From the NCBI RefSeq assembly GCF_017377875.1, contig NZ_CP070975.1:434001-498000 (forward strand): a stretch of DNA of 64,000 nt, in the 5' to 3' direction. Position 1 is the stretch's first letter; every line of letters starts with the position of its first letter. The notes below the pieces were generated by a model, which saw only the letters and a list, made by a program, of their open reading frames with translations, did no database searches and was not told the origin of the DNA. Both the position numbers and the translations under genes were made by a program. The stretch comes from Alcaligenes sp. SORT26 (GTDB lineage: Bacteria; Pseudomonadota; Gammaproteobacteria; Burkholderiales; Burkholderiaceae_B). Of this stretch, positions 37,623 through 46,328 are shown piece by piece.

Positions 37623-38555
37623 ATGGAAATCCTGATACAACAACTCATAAATGGCCTGACCGTGGGCAGTGTCTACGCCTTGGTGGCGCTGGGCTACACC
37701 ATGGTGTATGGAATTATTGGTCTGATTAACTTTGCGCATGGTGATGTCGTCATGGTGGGGGCCATGTTGGCAACGACCGTGGTCTTGTCGCTGGTTGGCG
37801 CAGACCCGGCTGGCTTGTCCGCCTGGTTGATGGTTGGTTTGGCCCTTTTGGCCGCTATTCCCCTGTGCATGGGCATAGGCTGGACTGCCGAGCGCTATGC
37901 GTACCGTCCTTTGCGCCGCGCACCTCGTCTAGCTGCACTGATCACCGCCATCGGTGTGTCTTTTATTGTGCAAAACCTGGCCATGATGATCTGGGGCCGC
38001 AATTACTTGAGCTTTCCCCACATTATTGAACCCGTCGTCTTCCAGTTAGGGGGCGCACGGATCAGTCTGCTGCAAATTCTGATCATTGCCGGAGCGGCCT
38101 TGATCATGTCCGGCCTGATGGTACTGGTGCACCGTACCCGGCTGGGAACCGCCATGCGTGCCACCGCGCAGAACCGCGAAGTCGCCGGTCTGATGGGCGT
38201 GAATATCAATACCGTTATTTCGGCTGCCTTTGTGATCGGCTCGGCCCTGGCCGCCGTCGCTGGCGTCATGATCGTGACCTATTACGGCGTCGCGCAATAC
38301 ACCATGGGCTTCATGCTGGGTCTGAAGGCCTTTACCGCTGCAGTGCTGGGCGGGATCGGGAACCTGGGCGGTGCCATGTTGGGCGGCTTGCTGCTGGGCT
38401 TGATCGAAGCCCTGGGTGCAGGCTACATCGGTGACCTGACCAATGGGGTGTTTGGCAGTAACTATCAGGATGTGTTCTCCTTCATCGTGCTGATCTTGGT
38501 GCTGATTTTCCGTCCCTCGGGCCTGTTGGGTGAACGCGTGGGAGATCGAGCATGA
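37623..38555 (+). CDS. livH: Branched-chain amino acid ABC transporter permease LivH
   Basis: LivH is one of the two inner-membrane permeases of the LIV ABC importer. The 310-residue protein starts MEILIQQLINGLTVGSVYALVALGYTMVYGIIGLINFAHGD, the classic LivH N-terminus, with about eight hydrophobic spans. The cytoplasmic coupling loop TRLGTAMRATAQNREVAGLMGVN is present. It ends RPSGLLGERV and overlaps livM by four bases. It works with LivM, LivG and LivF. Confidence 0.97.
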   Translation: MEILIQQLINGLTVGSVYALVALGYTMVYGIIGLINFAHGDVVMVGAMLATTVVLSLVGADPAGLSAWLMVGLALLAAIPLCMGIGWTAERYAYRPLRRAPRLAALITAIGVSFIVQNLAMMIWGRNYLSFPHIIEPVVFQLGGARISLLQILIIAGAALIMSGLMVLVHRTRLGTAMRATAQNREVAGLMGVNINTVISAAFVIGSALAAVAGVMIVTYYGVAQYTMGFMLGLKAFTAAVLGGIGNLGGAMLGGLLLGLIEALGAGYIGDLTNGVFGSNYQDVFSFIVLILVLIFRPSGLLGERVGDRA

Positions 38556-39658
38556 GTTTGAATCAAACACTAAGTGGCGCTGGCTCTAAACAGCGTCCCG
38601 CAACCCCCGCTAAAGTCTGGGTAGGTGCGCTGCTAATTGGTGTGGTCCTGGCTATTTTGCCTTTTGTTCTGGGCATGGCCGGTCAAAGCTGGATTCGCAC
38701 CCTGAACTTTGCCTTGCTGTATGTGATGTTGGCCCTGGGCCTGAACATCGTGGTGGGTTTTGCTGGTCTGCTGGATCTGGGCTATATCGCCTTCTATGCC
38801 GTAGGCGCCTATGTCTGGGCCATGCTGGCATCCCCGCATTTCGGTTTGCACTTGCCGTTCTGGATGGTGTTGCCTGCCGGTATTGCCTTGGCCGCCGTAT
38901 TTGGTGTGCTGCTGGGCTTTCCGGTCCTGCGCTTACGAGGCGACTATCTGGCGATTGTGACCCTGGGCTTCGGTGAAATTATCCGCATCTTCATGAACAA
39001 TCTGGATGCGCCCGTCAATATCACTAATGGCCCGCAAGGGATTAACCGGGTCGATACCTTCAAAATCGGTGATTTCATCTTCGGGAAAGCGGAAACCCTA
39101 TTTGGTATACGAATTACGGGGCCGGAGAAATACTATTACCTGCTCCTGCTGATTACGCTGCTGATCGTGTTCATCTGCGTACGCTTGCAGCATTCCCGTA
39201 TTGGCCGAGCCTTGGAAGCCATTCGTGAAGACGAAATCGCTGCCAAGGCCATGGGTATCAACACCCGTAACGTCAAACTGCTGGCCTTTGCCATGGGCGC
39301 GACCTTTGGTGGCGTGGCAGGGGGCTTGTTCGCTTCCATGCAAGGTTTCGTCAGCCCAGAGAGTTTCAGCCTGACAGAATCCATCTCCGTGCTGTGCATG
39401 GTGGTGCTGGGTGGCATGGGCCATATCCCCGGTGTGATCGTGGGTGCCTTGTTGCTGTCGGTCTTCCCGGAGCTGTTGCGTGCCGTGGTCGTACCCTTGC
39501 AGCAAAGCGTGTTCGGCGACGTCATCCTGGACCCGGACGGTATTCGTATGCTGCTGTTTGGCTTTGCCCTGGTGCTGGTCATGATCTACCGCCCTGAAGG
39601 CCTGTGGCCCTCGGCAGTGCGCCGTCGTGAACGCAAAATGAAGCAGGTGCAAGCATGA
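38552..39658 (+). CDS. livM: Branched-chain amino acid ABC transporter permease LivM
   Basis: LivM is the second permease subunit. The 368-residue protein shows LNIVVGFAGLLDLGYIAFYAVGAY in its second and third spans. The coupling segment HSRIGRALEAIREDEIAAKAMGINTRNVKL and the end MIYRPEGLWPS are also there, all standard. It overlaps both livH and livG by four bases, so translation is coupled. No abnormality was seen. Confidence 0.97.
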   Translation: MSLNQTLSGAGSKQRPATPAKVWVGALLIGVVLAILPFVLGMAGQSWIRTLNFALLYVMLALGLNIVVGFAGLLDLGYIAFYAVGAYVWAMLASPHFGLHLPFWMVLPAGIALAAVFGVLLGFPVLRLRGDYLAIVTLGFGEIIRIFMNNLDAPVNITNGPQGINRVDTFKIGDFIFGKAETLFGIRITGPEKYYYLLLLITLLIVFICVRLQHSRIGRALEAIREDEIAAKAMGINTRNVKLLAFAMGATFGGVAGGLFASMQGFVSPESFSLTESISVLCMVVLGGMGHIPGVIVGALLLSVFPELLRAVVVPLQQSVFGDVILDPDGIRMLLFGFALVLVMIYRPEGLWPSAVRRRERKMKQVQA

Positions 39659-40491
39659 GTCTTACCATGAGCAAACAAATCCCCGATGGCGAAGTCCTCT
39701 TGCAGGCAGAAAGCTTGTCCAAACGCTTTGGCGGCTTGCAGGCTTTGTCTGAAGTCAGCTTCAGTATCCGCAAAGGCGATATCTACGGCCTGATCGGCCC
39801 GAACGGTGCCGGTAAAACCACGCTGTTCAACGTGATGACAGGCTTGTACATCCCTGAGTCAGGCCGTTGCACCTTCGCAGGCCGCAACCTGACCGAGTGC
39901 AAACCGCATCAAATCGCAGAATCCGGTTTTGCGCGTACCTTCCAGAACATCCGCCTCTTTGGCAGCCTGTCTGCCCTGGAAAACGTCATGATCGGCCGCC
40001 ACGTCCGCACCCGTGCAGGCGTGCTGGGGGCGGTGCTGCGTAATCGAGCAACTCGCAAGGAAGAAGAGCAAATCGAGGCCCGAGCCTACGAGCTGCTGGA
40101 CTATGTAGGCATAGCCCAGCACGCCAACGAGATTGCACGTTCCTTGTCCTACGGCGACCAACGTCGCCTGGAGATCGCCCGCGCACTGGCAACTGATCCC
40201 ATGCTTCTGGCACTGGACGAACCTGCCGCCGGTATGAACCCGTCCGAGACAGTAGTGCTGCGCCAACTGATAGAAAAGATCCGTGGTGACGGCATTACCG
40301 TCCTGCTGATCGAACACGACATGAAGCTGGTCATGGGCCTGTGCGACCGAGTGCTGGTGCTGGAATACGGCAAAGTGCTGGCCGAAGGCAAACCCGCTGA
40401 AGTCCAACATAACCCACGCGTGATCGAAGCCTATCTGGGTGCAGGAGCAGCTAAAGAACTGGGCATTATCGTTGAAGAGGAGCAGGCATGA
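39655..40491 (+). CDS. livG: Branched-chain amino acid ABC transporter ATP-binding protein LivG
   Basis: LivG is a cytoplasmic ATPase that powers the LIV importer. The P-loop [12 protein letters not shown] (about residues 47-58), signature [15 protein letters not shown] and Walker [16 protein letters not shown] are all present. The LivG-specific insertion [24 protein letters not shown] follows the P-loop. The length (278 residues) is normal; there is a 13-residue polar N-terminal lead, and the second ATG (residue 5) is an alternative start. It overlaps livM and livF. Confidence 0.97.
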   Translation: MSLTMSKQIPDGEVLLQAESLSKRFGGLQALSEVSFSIRKGDIYGLIGPNGAGKTTLFNVMTGLYIPESGRCTFAGRNLTECKPHQIAESGFARTFQNIRLFGSLSALENVMIGRHVRTRAGVLGAVLRNRATRKEEEQIEARAYELLDYVGIAQHANEIARSLSYGDQRRLEIARALATDPMLLALDEPAAGMNPSETVVLRQLIEKIRGDGITVLLIEHDMKLVMGLCDRVLVLEYGKVLAEGKPAEVQHNPRVIEAYLGAGAAKELGIIVEEEQA

Positions 40492-41225
40492 GCACAGAAC
40501 CGTTGATGCTGGATATTCGGGGTCTGGATGTAGCTTATGGCGGCATCCGGGCGGTACGTGGCCTGGACCTGCGGGTGGGCAAGGGCGAACTGGTTTGCCT
40601 GATCGGTGCGAACGGTGCCGGTAAAAGCACGACGCTGCGAGCCATTACAGGACTGGTGCCTGCGGCTGCGGGACAGATCGAACACCAAGGCGAAAGCATC
40701 GTCGGCCTGCCATCGCACCAACTGGTGAGACGCGGCGTGGTCATGGTGCCGGAAGGGCGGGGGATTTTTCCGCAACTGACGATCGAAGAAAACCTGGCCA
40801 TGGGGGCGTATACCCGCAAGGACCACCACGAAGTCCGCCAGGATATCGAGCGTATCTATACCTTGTTCCCGCGTCTGGCCGAGCGTAAGAAGCAATCGGC
40901 AGGGACTTTGTCTGGCGGGGAGCAACAGATGGTGGCAATGGGACGGGCGATGATTTCTCGGCCTTCATTGTTGTTGCTGGATGAGCCGTCCATGGGCTTG
41001 GCGCCGATCATGGTTGAACGGATTTTTGAACTGATCCAGACGATTGCTAAAGAAGGTGTGACGATTTTGCTGATTGAGCAGAATGCGCGCTTGGCGCTAG
41101 AGCTGGGAGATCGGGGATATGTGATGGAGTCGGGGCGGATTATCCTGGAAGGCCCGGCTGCGCAGTTGCTGCATGATCCGAAGGTGAGGGCGGCGTATCT
41201 GGGGGAAGAGGATTTTGCTGCGTAG
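40488..41225 (+). CDS. livF: Branched-chain amino acid ABC transporter ATP-binding protein LivF
   Basis: LivF is the second ATPase of the importer. The P-loop GANGAGKSTTLRAITGL (about residues 39-55), signature TLSGGEQQMVAMGRAM, Walker B LLLLDEPSMGLAP and the switch histidine region LLIEQNARLAL are intact. The 245-residue length is a little above E. coli (237). It starts four bases before the livG stop and is the last gene of the operon; a strong terminator follows within 30 bases. Confidence 0.97.
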   Translation: MSTEPLMLDIRGLDVAYGGIRAVRGLDLRVGKGELVCLIGANGAGKSTTLRAITGLVPAAAGQIEHQGESIVGLPSHQLVRRGVVMVPEGRGIFPQLTIEENLAMGAYTRKDHHEVRQDIERIYTLFPRLAERKKQSAGTLSGGEQQMVAMGRAMISRPSLLLLDEPSMGLAPIMVERIFELIQTIAKEGVTILLIEQNARLALELGDRGYVMESGRIILEGPAAQLLHDPKVRAAYLGEEDFAA

Positions 41226-41244
41226 GTGAGATTTAGGTTTAGGG

Positions 41245-41280
41245 AAAAAGCCAATCAGCTTGGGGTTGATTGGCTTTTTT
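41245..41280. terminator. Bidirectional terminator after livF
   Basis: AAAAAGCCAATCA pairs with TGATTGGCTTTTTT around a GCTTGGGGT loop. It ends the liv operon and, read from the other side, also terminates the minus-strand DUF4238 gene. Confidence 0.9.
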
Positions 41281-41346
41281 GCCTTTTTTGCTATGCGTCG
41301 CGAGTACAGTTGCCGGTGTTAGATAACCTAGAGGCTAGCGGATACG

Positions 41347-42441
41347 TTAGTGACCAGATGATTCCCGCCAGTAGCCTTCATCGCTTCTGAGTTGCATTTC
41401 AGCTGCTCGGATATAGCCTTCGCCAGTTCCTTTAGTGAAGACAGAACCTTTCGCTCTCCACCGAAGCAGGGCAGGCCATCGCGAGGGCGTTGGAGAAAGC
41501 GCTTGGGTGTGAATGATTGCCTCTTGATGTGGTTTTGCGTAACTGCTGTCAACTACCCGGTATTGTTTATGTACTCCGTCTACACAATCGAGCACTGCAT
41601 AAGTCATGCGAAATCGGCATGCAAGCCTTCGGTCTTGTACAGAGAGAAAAGAGTTGCGTACCCAATCACGGTCATTCCAATCGCGAAAGTACACGTTCCC
41701 AAAAGCGTTTAGGAACTGCAGTTCGTTAAACGCGCTGACGTCGTACTCCCGCCTTGCTTCTGTCCATCCATTCTCGTGCGGGATAGAGTAGACATCCCCA
41801 TCGTACGCAATGCACATAACACGGTCACTCAGGGGTAGAAAAACGGATATTCCGCTTGACAACAAACCAGGTGATTTGTGACGGGCGCGGGGATCTTCTT
41901 TATGCCAGCGATTTGCAACCACTGCGGGGTCATCTGAAGTAATAAAGGGGCGTAAAGTTCTGTTCCGAACTAAACAAACCTTCAAGTCCTCAAAAATATG
42001 CATCACTTCACTAAATGAACGCATCGCTATTTGGACAGCCTCCTTTATGGACGGCTTGAAGTTGGTTAGAGAAGTTCCAATAGTGTGCTCCATGCCAGCG
42101 AACATTTCTACGGATCGTCGAGACGCAGCTTCCGTTCTCATGTGCTGGAAGAGCATAAATGTACGCAGCATTAGCCTATCAGCATCAGTAAGTTTATAGC
42201 TGGGAGTATGGATACGAGCAATGGTTGCAGCGTAGCCGCTTTCTATGCTTTGAATTGCAGTTTCGAGGAGTTGATCTTGCCCGTAAAAGTAGCTCCCAGA
42301 GCATTGGTTCTTCACTGGTGCTGCTGGAATTGCTCGTTGTCGATCCAAATTTAAAAGATTAATCGCAAGGTTTTCACCGCCTTGTGTGAAAGCTTTCAAG
42401 TAGCAGCGAGGGACGAAATGTTGATTTTTGTTTGTAGCCAT
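41347..42441 (-). CDS. DUF4238 domain-containing protein
   Basis: This 364-residue soluble protein belongs to the DUF4238 family of unknown function. It begins with the family hallmark NQHFVPRCYLKAFTQ (residues 5-19), and contains the second conserved element RPFITSDDPAVV (about residues 175-186) followed by FLPLSDRVMCIAY. The start at 42441 (MATNKNQ) fits the family; the frame extends to 42489 without homology. There is no membrane span. The gene and the 680 bases upstream are much more AT-rich than the flanking operons, which suggests horizontal gain. It has no partner gene. Confidence 0.8.
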   Translation of the reverse strand: MATNKNQHFVPRCYLKAFTQGGENLAINLLNLDRQRAIPAAPVKNQCSGSYFYGQDQLLETAIQSIESGYAATIARIHTPSYKLTDADRLMLRTFMLFQHMRTEAASRRSVEMFAGMEHTIGTSLTNFKPSIKEAVQIAMRSFSEVMHIFEDLKVCLVRNRTLRPFITSDDPAVVANRWHKEDPRARHKSPGLLSSGISVFLPLSDRVMCIAYDGDVYSIPHENGWTEARREYDVSAFNELQFLNAFGNVYFRDWNDRDWVRNSFLSVQDRRLACRFRMTYAVLDCVDGVHKQYRVVDSSYAKPHQEAIIHTQALSPTPSRWPALLRWRAKGSVFTKGTGEGYIRAAEMQLRSDEGYWRESSGH

Positions 42442-43122
42442 TTCGCGAGCGTAACGCTTTAGATAGGCCCTTGCAATTGTGAATTCCACCCTAAAGAAGC
42501 TGAAGCAACTTGCTTTGTCTAGATGGTTGTAGGCCTAATGTAATTGAAAATCTTGAACTCTATGTTAGTCAGGCCATCTCCAGTTAGGCGTTTACTAGTT
42601 AACGGCTGGAGTTGATGCTGGTTGCTATTTATGCCCTGGCTCATCAATGGTTCAAATTAGCTGAGGCTGCCTCGTGTGGAAATACATCAAAAGACGTTTT
42701 TTAATTGAAGAAGATGGGGGGATTGATGAGAAGCGAATTTTATCTGCACATTTTAATTATTTAAAATTGCGGTTTTATAAATTCACATGATTTTTTCTTG
42801 TTGGTTGCTAATTTCAGTACGAAATTTATTGGTTTTTGAATCTTATGGTTCTGGGTGGATTAAAAATTTAGTGCGTTAAGTTTCTCCATTGTGAAAACCA
42901 ATGCTGATCTATGGATTTGCAGATATATGTGCGGTAAATAACAGTTAGGAGTGTCGAACGAACTCTGGGCGGTTGTAAGTCTTTACCATAGCAACAGGAT
43001 ATAGCCGACAGGGTGTCATGTAGGCAGGGCTGGCTTGCGGCATCATCCAACAAGGTAATGGGTAGATATCGTATCCCGTTCTAATGACCATAGTTCTAAA
43101 GAGTCGCCAAGGAGAACAAAAA
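42442..43122. other. AT-rich non-coding stretch upstream of the DUF4238 gene
   Basis: About 680 bases with no convincing gene. The two 60-base lines from 42721 to 42840 contain roughly 25 to 27 percent G plus C, far below the neighbouring genes. A 61-codon minus-strand frame (42868-43053) was rejected as chance. I found no transposase remnant, no clear terminal inverted repeat, no tRNA and no direct repeat flanking the patch. The promoters of the DUF4238 gene and of the SDR gene must lie here. Confidence 0.6.
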
Positions 43123-43866
43123 ATGGATTTAGGAATTAGCGGACGACGCGCTTTGATCTGTGGAGCTTCGAGTGGTTTGGGGCTGGCTTGTGCCCAGGCC
43201 CTCGCCGCTGAAGGCGTACAAGTCACCCTGGTATCTCGCAGCGAACACAAGCTACAAGAAGCCGCTAAACAGATTGAAGCCTCTACCGGTGGTGCAGCTA
43301 AATGGATTGCCGCCGATCTTTCTCAGGCGGCAGGTAGACAAGCCGTAGCTGCCGCGTGCGTGGATATAGACATTCTGGTGACTAACGCGGGTGGGCCTCC
43401 GTCTATGCCTTTTGCTCAGTTGGAGACCTCTCACTGGCAAGCCGCGTTGGAACAAAATTTCCTGGCAGCGGTGGAGCTAATCCAGGCTGCGTTGCCAGGC
43501 ATGGTAAACCGTTGCTTTGGCCGTATCGTCAATATCACCTCGGTTTCCGTTCGTTCGCCTGTGACCAACCTGGAGTTGTCCACTGCCGCTCGTATGGCCT
43601 TGACTGGCTTTGTGGCAAGTGTGTCTCGCGAAGTAGCCCAGCATAACGTCGCGATAAATAACTTGTTGCCCGGCACGATCATGACGGACCGCCTGCAGGA
43701 GTTGGGTCCTGTGGCAGAGAAAATGATTGCATCTGTACCAGCAGGACGAGCTGGAACGCCGAGCGAGTTTGGTGCTGCATGTGCGTTCTTGTGCAGCGAA
43801 GCCGCAGGTTTTATCGTAGGTCAGAATTTGGCTATTGATGGTGGCTTGGTACGCGCTACGATCTGA
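43123..43866 (+). CDS. Divergent SDR-family oxidoreductase lacking the Tyr/Lys catalytic pair
   Basis: This 247-residue protein has the short-chain dehydrogenase fold: the cofactor motif GASSGLGLA (about residues 14-22), the NAGG motif and the NITSVSV strand. At the place of the usual catalytic YxxxK it has S153-T-A-A-R157 (LELSTAARMALTGF). This places it with the atypical 3-ketoacyl-ACP-reductase-like SDR group, which is known not to keep the tetrad. The ATG at 43123 is chosen because of its AAGGAG ribosome site; an ATG at 43084 in frame is less likely. A PfpI-like gene follows 17 bases downstream. Confidence 0.87.
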   Translation: MDLGISGRRALICGASSGLGLACAQALAAEGVQVTLVSRSEHKLQEAAKQIEASTGGAAKWIAADLSQAAGRQAVAAACVDIDILVTNAGGPPSMPFAQLETSHWQAALEQNFLAAVELIQAALPGMVNRCFGRIVNITSVSVRSPVTNLELSTAARMALTGFVASVSREVAQHNVAINNLLPGTIMTDRLQELGPVAEKMIASVPAGRAGTPSEFGAACAFLCSEAAGFIVGQNLAIDGGLVRATI

Positions 43867-43883
43867 GTTATTGAGTTTCAACC

Positions 43884-44543
43884 ATGAAGGGGCACACCAT
43901 GAGCGGTAAGGCAGCATCGGCTACATCTACCAGCACAGCAGGGAACACGACAAAAAAACAAATCGGCATTGTGCTGTTTGACCAGTTTGAAACTCTCGAT
44001 GTATTCGGGCCGGTGGAGATGTGGGGTGGGATGCCGGATTACGAGATGGTCATGGTGTCTCAGCAGGGTGGGTTGGTTCGTTCGTCTCAAGGGATAGAAA
44101 CCCAGACTTCCTATAGTTTCGAGACGGCTCCGCAATTCGAGATTCTGATGGTTCCCGGCGGTATGGGGACGCGCAGCGAAATCAACAACCACGCCATGCT
44201 GGCCTTCATTCAGAAGCAGGACAAGGTAACGCAGTGGACGGTGTCGGTGTGTACGGGGTCGGCCTTATTAGCCAAGGCCGGTGTTCTGAAGCAGCGTCGG
44301 GCGACGTCCAACAAGCTGGCGTTTGATTTTGCTGTGGCTCAGGATGGGGATGTGCTTTGGCAAAAGCAGGCCCGCTGGGTGTTTGATGGCAAGTACGTCA
44401 CATCCTCGGGTGTGTCAGCGGGGACGGATATGGCCTTGGCCCTGGTCGAGAAGCTCTATAACCGTGAGCAAGCCGAAAGCATCGCGCATTGGACCGAGTA
44501 TGTCTGGAACAGTGATCCGACAATTGATCCGTTTGCGCGCTAA
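43884..44543 (+). CDS. DJ-1/PfpI family protein
   Basis: This 219-residue protein of the class I glutamine-amidotransferase-like superfamily has the DJ-1/PfpI fold. KQIGIVLFDQFETLDVFGPVEM (about residues 25-46) is the first strand and acidic turn, MVPGGMGTRSE is the next conserved loop, and SVCTGSALLAKAGVL holds the nucleophile-elbow cysteine. The arrangement is closest to isonitrile-hydratase-like and regulator-like PfpI proteins; no HTH domain follows. The start may be at the second methionine (position 43899). It is probably co-transcribed with the SDR gene. The reaction is unknown. Confidence 0.85.
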   Translation: MKGHTMSGKAASATSTSTAGNTTKKQIGIVLFDQFETLDVFGPVEMWGGMPDYEMVMVSQQGGLVRSSQGIETQTSYSFETAPQFEILMVPGGMGTRSEINNHAMLAFIQKQDKVTQWTVSVCTGSALLAKAGVLKQRRATSNKLAFDFAVAQDGDVLWQKQARWVFDGKYVTSSGVSAGTDMALALVEKLYNREQAESIAHWTEYVWNSDPTIDPFAR

Positions 44544-44662
44544 GGCGGGTGTTTTCTGGGCGTAGTTGTTGGGTGAAAGGTTCAGGAGTCGCGGGTCTTA
44601 GCGTGGGTAGCTGATTGCAGCTAATGTCATCAGCGTATCGAGCATTCCCACTTGATACGAAC

Positions 44663-45658
44663 CTATTTCCAGCGCTCATTGCGCCAAGCCTCTTGTGCCG
44701 CAGCGTCCAGAAAAGTCCAGGCCACGAAACGGCTCTGCTTTTGTCCCTGCGTCATTTCTACGGTTTTGACTTTAACCGCCTTGGCCTTTTTTAAGGCATT
44801 CAACACACCGGGTACATTCGATGCTTTGGACACCAAGGTGCTGAACCAAAACACTTGTCCGCCTACCGTCACGCTTTCTTCTATCATGCGGCGGATGAAA
44901 AGCGCCTCGCCGCCTTCGCACCATAGCTCCGTATTCTGCCCACCAAAGTTCAGCACAGGAGCATTGTGCTTGGGTGCAGCTTTGCCCAAGCCGCGCCATT
45001 TACGTTGACTGCCGTTTGCTGCTTCTTCCTGCGATGAATGGAAGGGCGGGTTGCACAGCGTCAGGTCAAAGTAGTCATTGGCAGCCAGCAGGCCTTTGAA
45101 AATATGTCTGGGCGATTTTTGCTGGCGTAACTTGATTGCAGCCGATAAACCAGGATTCCCATGAATAATGCTTCGTGCAGAAGTCAGTGCATCGGCGTCT
45201 ATGTCCGATCCTAGAAACTGCCACCCATATTCGGTATTACCAATCAATGGGTAGATCGCATTTGCGCCTATACCAATATCAAGGACACGTACTGCCTCAC
45301 CATTAGGAATGGTTCCCTTATTGCTATTGGCCAGCAGATCGGCCAGATAGTGCACGTAATCTGCCCGACCCGGAATGGGAGGGCACAGGTAATTGGCAGG
45401 AATATCCCAATGCTCAATACCGTAAAACGTCTTTAACAGGGCACGATTCAGGGTTTTGACCGCGTTCGGGTCAGCGAAATTGATGCTTTGATCGCCGTAT
45501 GGATTCAAGGAAACGAAAGCGGCCAGTTCGGGCGTCTCTTTGATGAGAGCGTCAAAGTCGTAACGGCCCTGATGGCGGTTACGCGGGTGGAGCTGAGCCG
45601 CCGTTTTGTTGGAAGTGGGCAATTCAGAGTTGGAATTACCTGTTTTTGGAGAGGGCAT
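44663..45658 (-). CDS. rlmF: 23S rRNA (adenine(1618)-N(6))-methyltransferase
   Basis: RlmF methylates A1618 of 23S rRNA using S-adenosylmethionine. The 331-residue protein has the N-terminal family block [17 protein letters not shown], the SAM motif [16 protein letters not shown] and the catalytic [13 protein letters not shown], where NPPF is typical of N6-adenine methyltransferases. It stands alone on the minus strand, converging with the PfpI gene; no terminator is obvious in the 119-base gap between them. Upstream is an imperfect inverted repeat, listed separately. Confidence 0.94.
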   Translation of the reverse strand: MPSPKTGNSNSELPTSNKTAAQLHPRNRHQGRYDFDALIKETPELAAFVSLNPYGDQSINFADPNAVKTLNRALLKTFYGIEHWDIPANYLCPPIPGRADYVHYLADLLANSNKGTIPNGEAVRVLDIGIGANAIYPLIGNTEYGWQFLGSDIDADALTSARSIIHGNPGLSAAIKLRQQKSPRHIFKGLLAANDYFDLTLCNPPFHSSQEEAANGSQRKWRGLGKAAPKHNAPVLNFGGQNTELWCEGGEALFIRRMIEESVTVGGQVFWFSTLVSKASNVPGVLNALKKAKAVKVKTVEMTQGQKQSRFVAWTFLDAAAQEAWRNERWK

Positions 45659-45731
45659 TGATGTCCGAAATTGGCCTGCGTGTGTCTGAATCGTGGTGCT
45701 AGTACTTTTTAAAGCAAAGTGCCAGGACTAA

Positions 45732-45780
45732 GGAAGGAGCGATGCTTGCTGTACTACGTCGCTCTGCATCGCATCCTTCC
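45732..45780. repeat. Long imperfect inverted repeat between dut and rlmF
   Basis: GGAAGGAGCGATGC (45732-45745) pairs with GCATCGCATCCTTCC (45766-45780) with one bulged A; the loop is 20 bases. It lies 14 bases beyond the dut stop on the minus strand, but no T-run follows it in that direction. It may be a weak terminator, a message-protecting hairpin or a single copy of a dispersed palindrome. Confidence 0.65.
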
Positions 45781-45793
45781 CTAGTTTTAATGC

Positions 45794-46255
45794 TTAGTTC
45801 TTGCCTGTGCTGCCGAACCCACCCGTGCCACGCTCGGTCTCGGTAGAGAACTCGTTCACAAACTGCAGTGCCACTTGCACCACCGGTTGGAACATTAGTT
45901 GGGCGATACGCTCGCCGGGTTGGATCACGTAATCTTGATCGCTGTCATTCGCCAGAATCACGCCGATTTCGCCGTGGTAGTCGGCATCAATGACGCCGAT
46001 GCCTTGGGCAACACGCACACCGTGCTTCAGGGACAAGCCCGAGCGCGAGGCGACGATGGCCACCAGGCCAGGGTCCATCATATTGATGGCCAGGCCGGTT
46101 TTAACCAGCATACGGCCGCCTGCGGGCAGGGTAACGGCTTCGCTCAGGCAGGCGCGCAGGTCCATAGCGGCCGAGCCGTCCGTGGCGTAGCTGGGGGCTT
46201 CAATGGTCGTGCCCAACAAGTCATTGACGATGCGGGCTTCAATACGACGGTGCAT
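45794..46255 (-). CDS. dut: Deoxyuridine 5'-triphosphate nucleotidohydrolase
   Basis: dUTPase hydrolyses dUTP to dUMP and pyrophosphate, keeping uracil out of DNA and feeding thymidylate synthesis. The five trimeric dUTPase motifs are visible: [39 protein letters not shown] and the C-terminal [10 protein letters not shown]. The 153-residue length is standard. It lies downstream of coaBC on the same strand, but a hairpin terminator stands in the 73-base gap, so it may have its own promoter or depend on read-through. Confidence 0.98.
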   Translation of the reverse strand: MHRRIEARIVNDLLGTTIEAPSYATDGSAAMDLRACLSEAVTLPAGGRMLVKTGLAINMMDPGLVAIVASRSGLSLKHGVRVAQGIGVIDADYHGEIGVILANDSDQDYVIQPGERIAQLMFQPVVQVALQFVNEFSTETERGTGGFGSTGKN

Positions 46256-46268
46256 AGACGGTATCCTG

Positions 46269-46306
46269 AAAAAAAGAGAGGCAGCGCACCAACTTCAGCG
46301 CTGCCC
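46269..46306 (-). terminator. Intrinsic terminator between coaBC and dut
   Basis: GGCAGCGC pairs with GCGCTGCC around a ten-base loop (46281-46306). Read on the minus strand it is followed by TCTCTTTTTTTC. It sits directly after the coaBC stop, upstream of dut. Confidence 0.8.
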
Positions 46307-46328
46307 ATCATCATAAAAGAGAAAAATG

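Noticed and set aside
42868-43053. 61-codon minus-strand frame in the AT-rich patch
   Set aside because: No ribosome site, no homology, and it lies in sequence with no coding bias.
41283-43122. The AT-rich patch as a transposon or integrated element with ends
   Set aside because: No transposase, integrase, tRNA target or clear direct or inverted end repeats were found.
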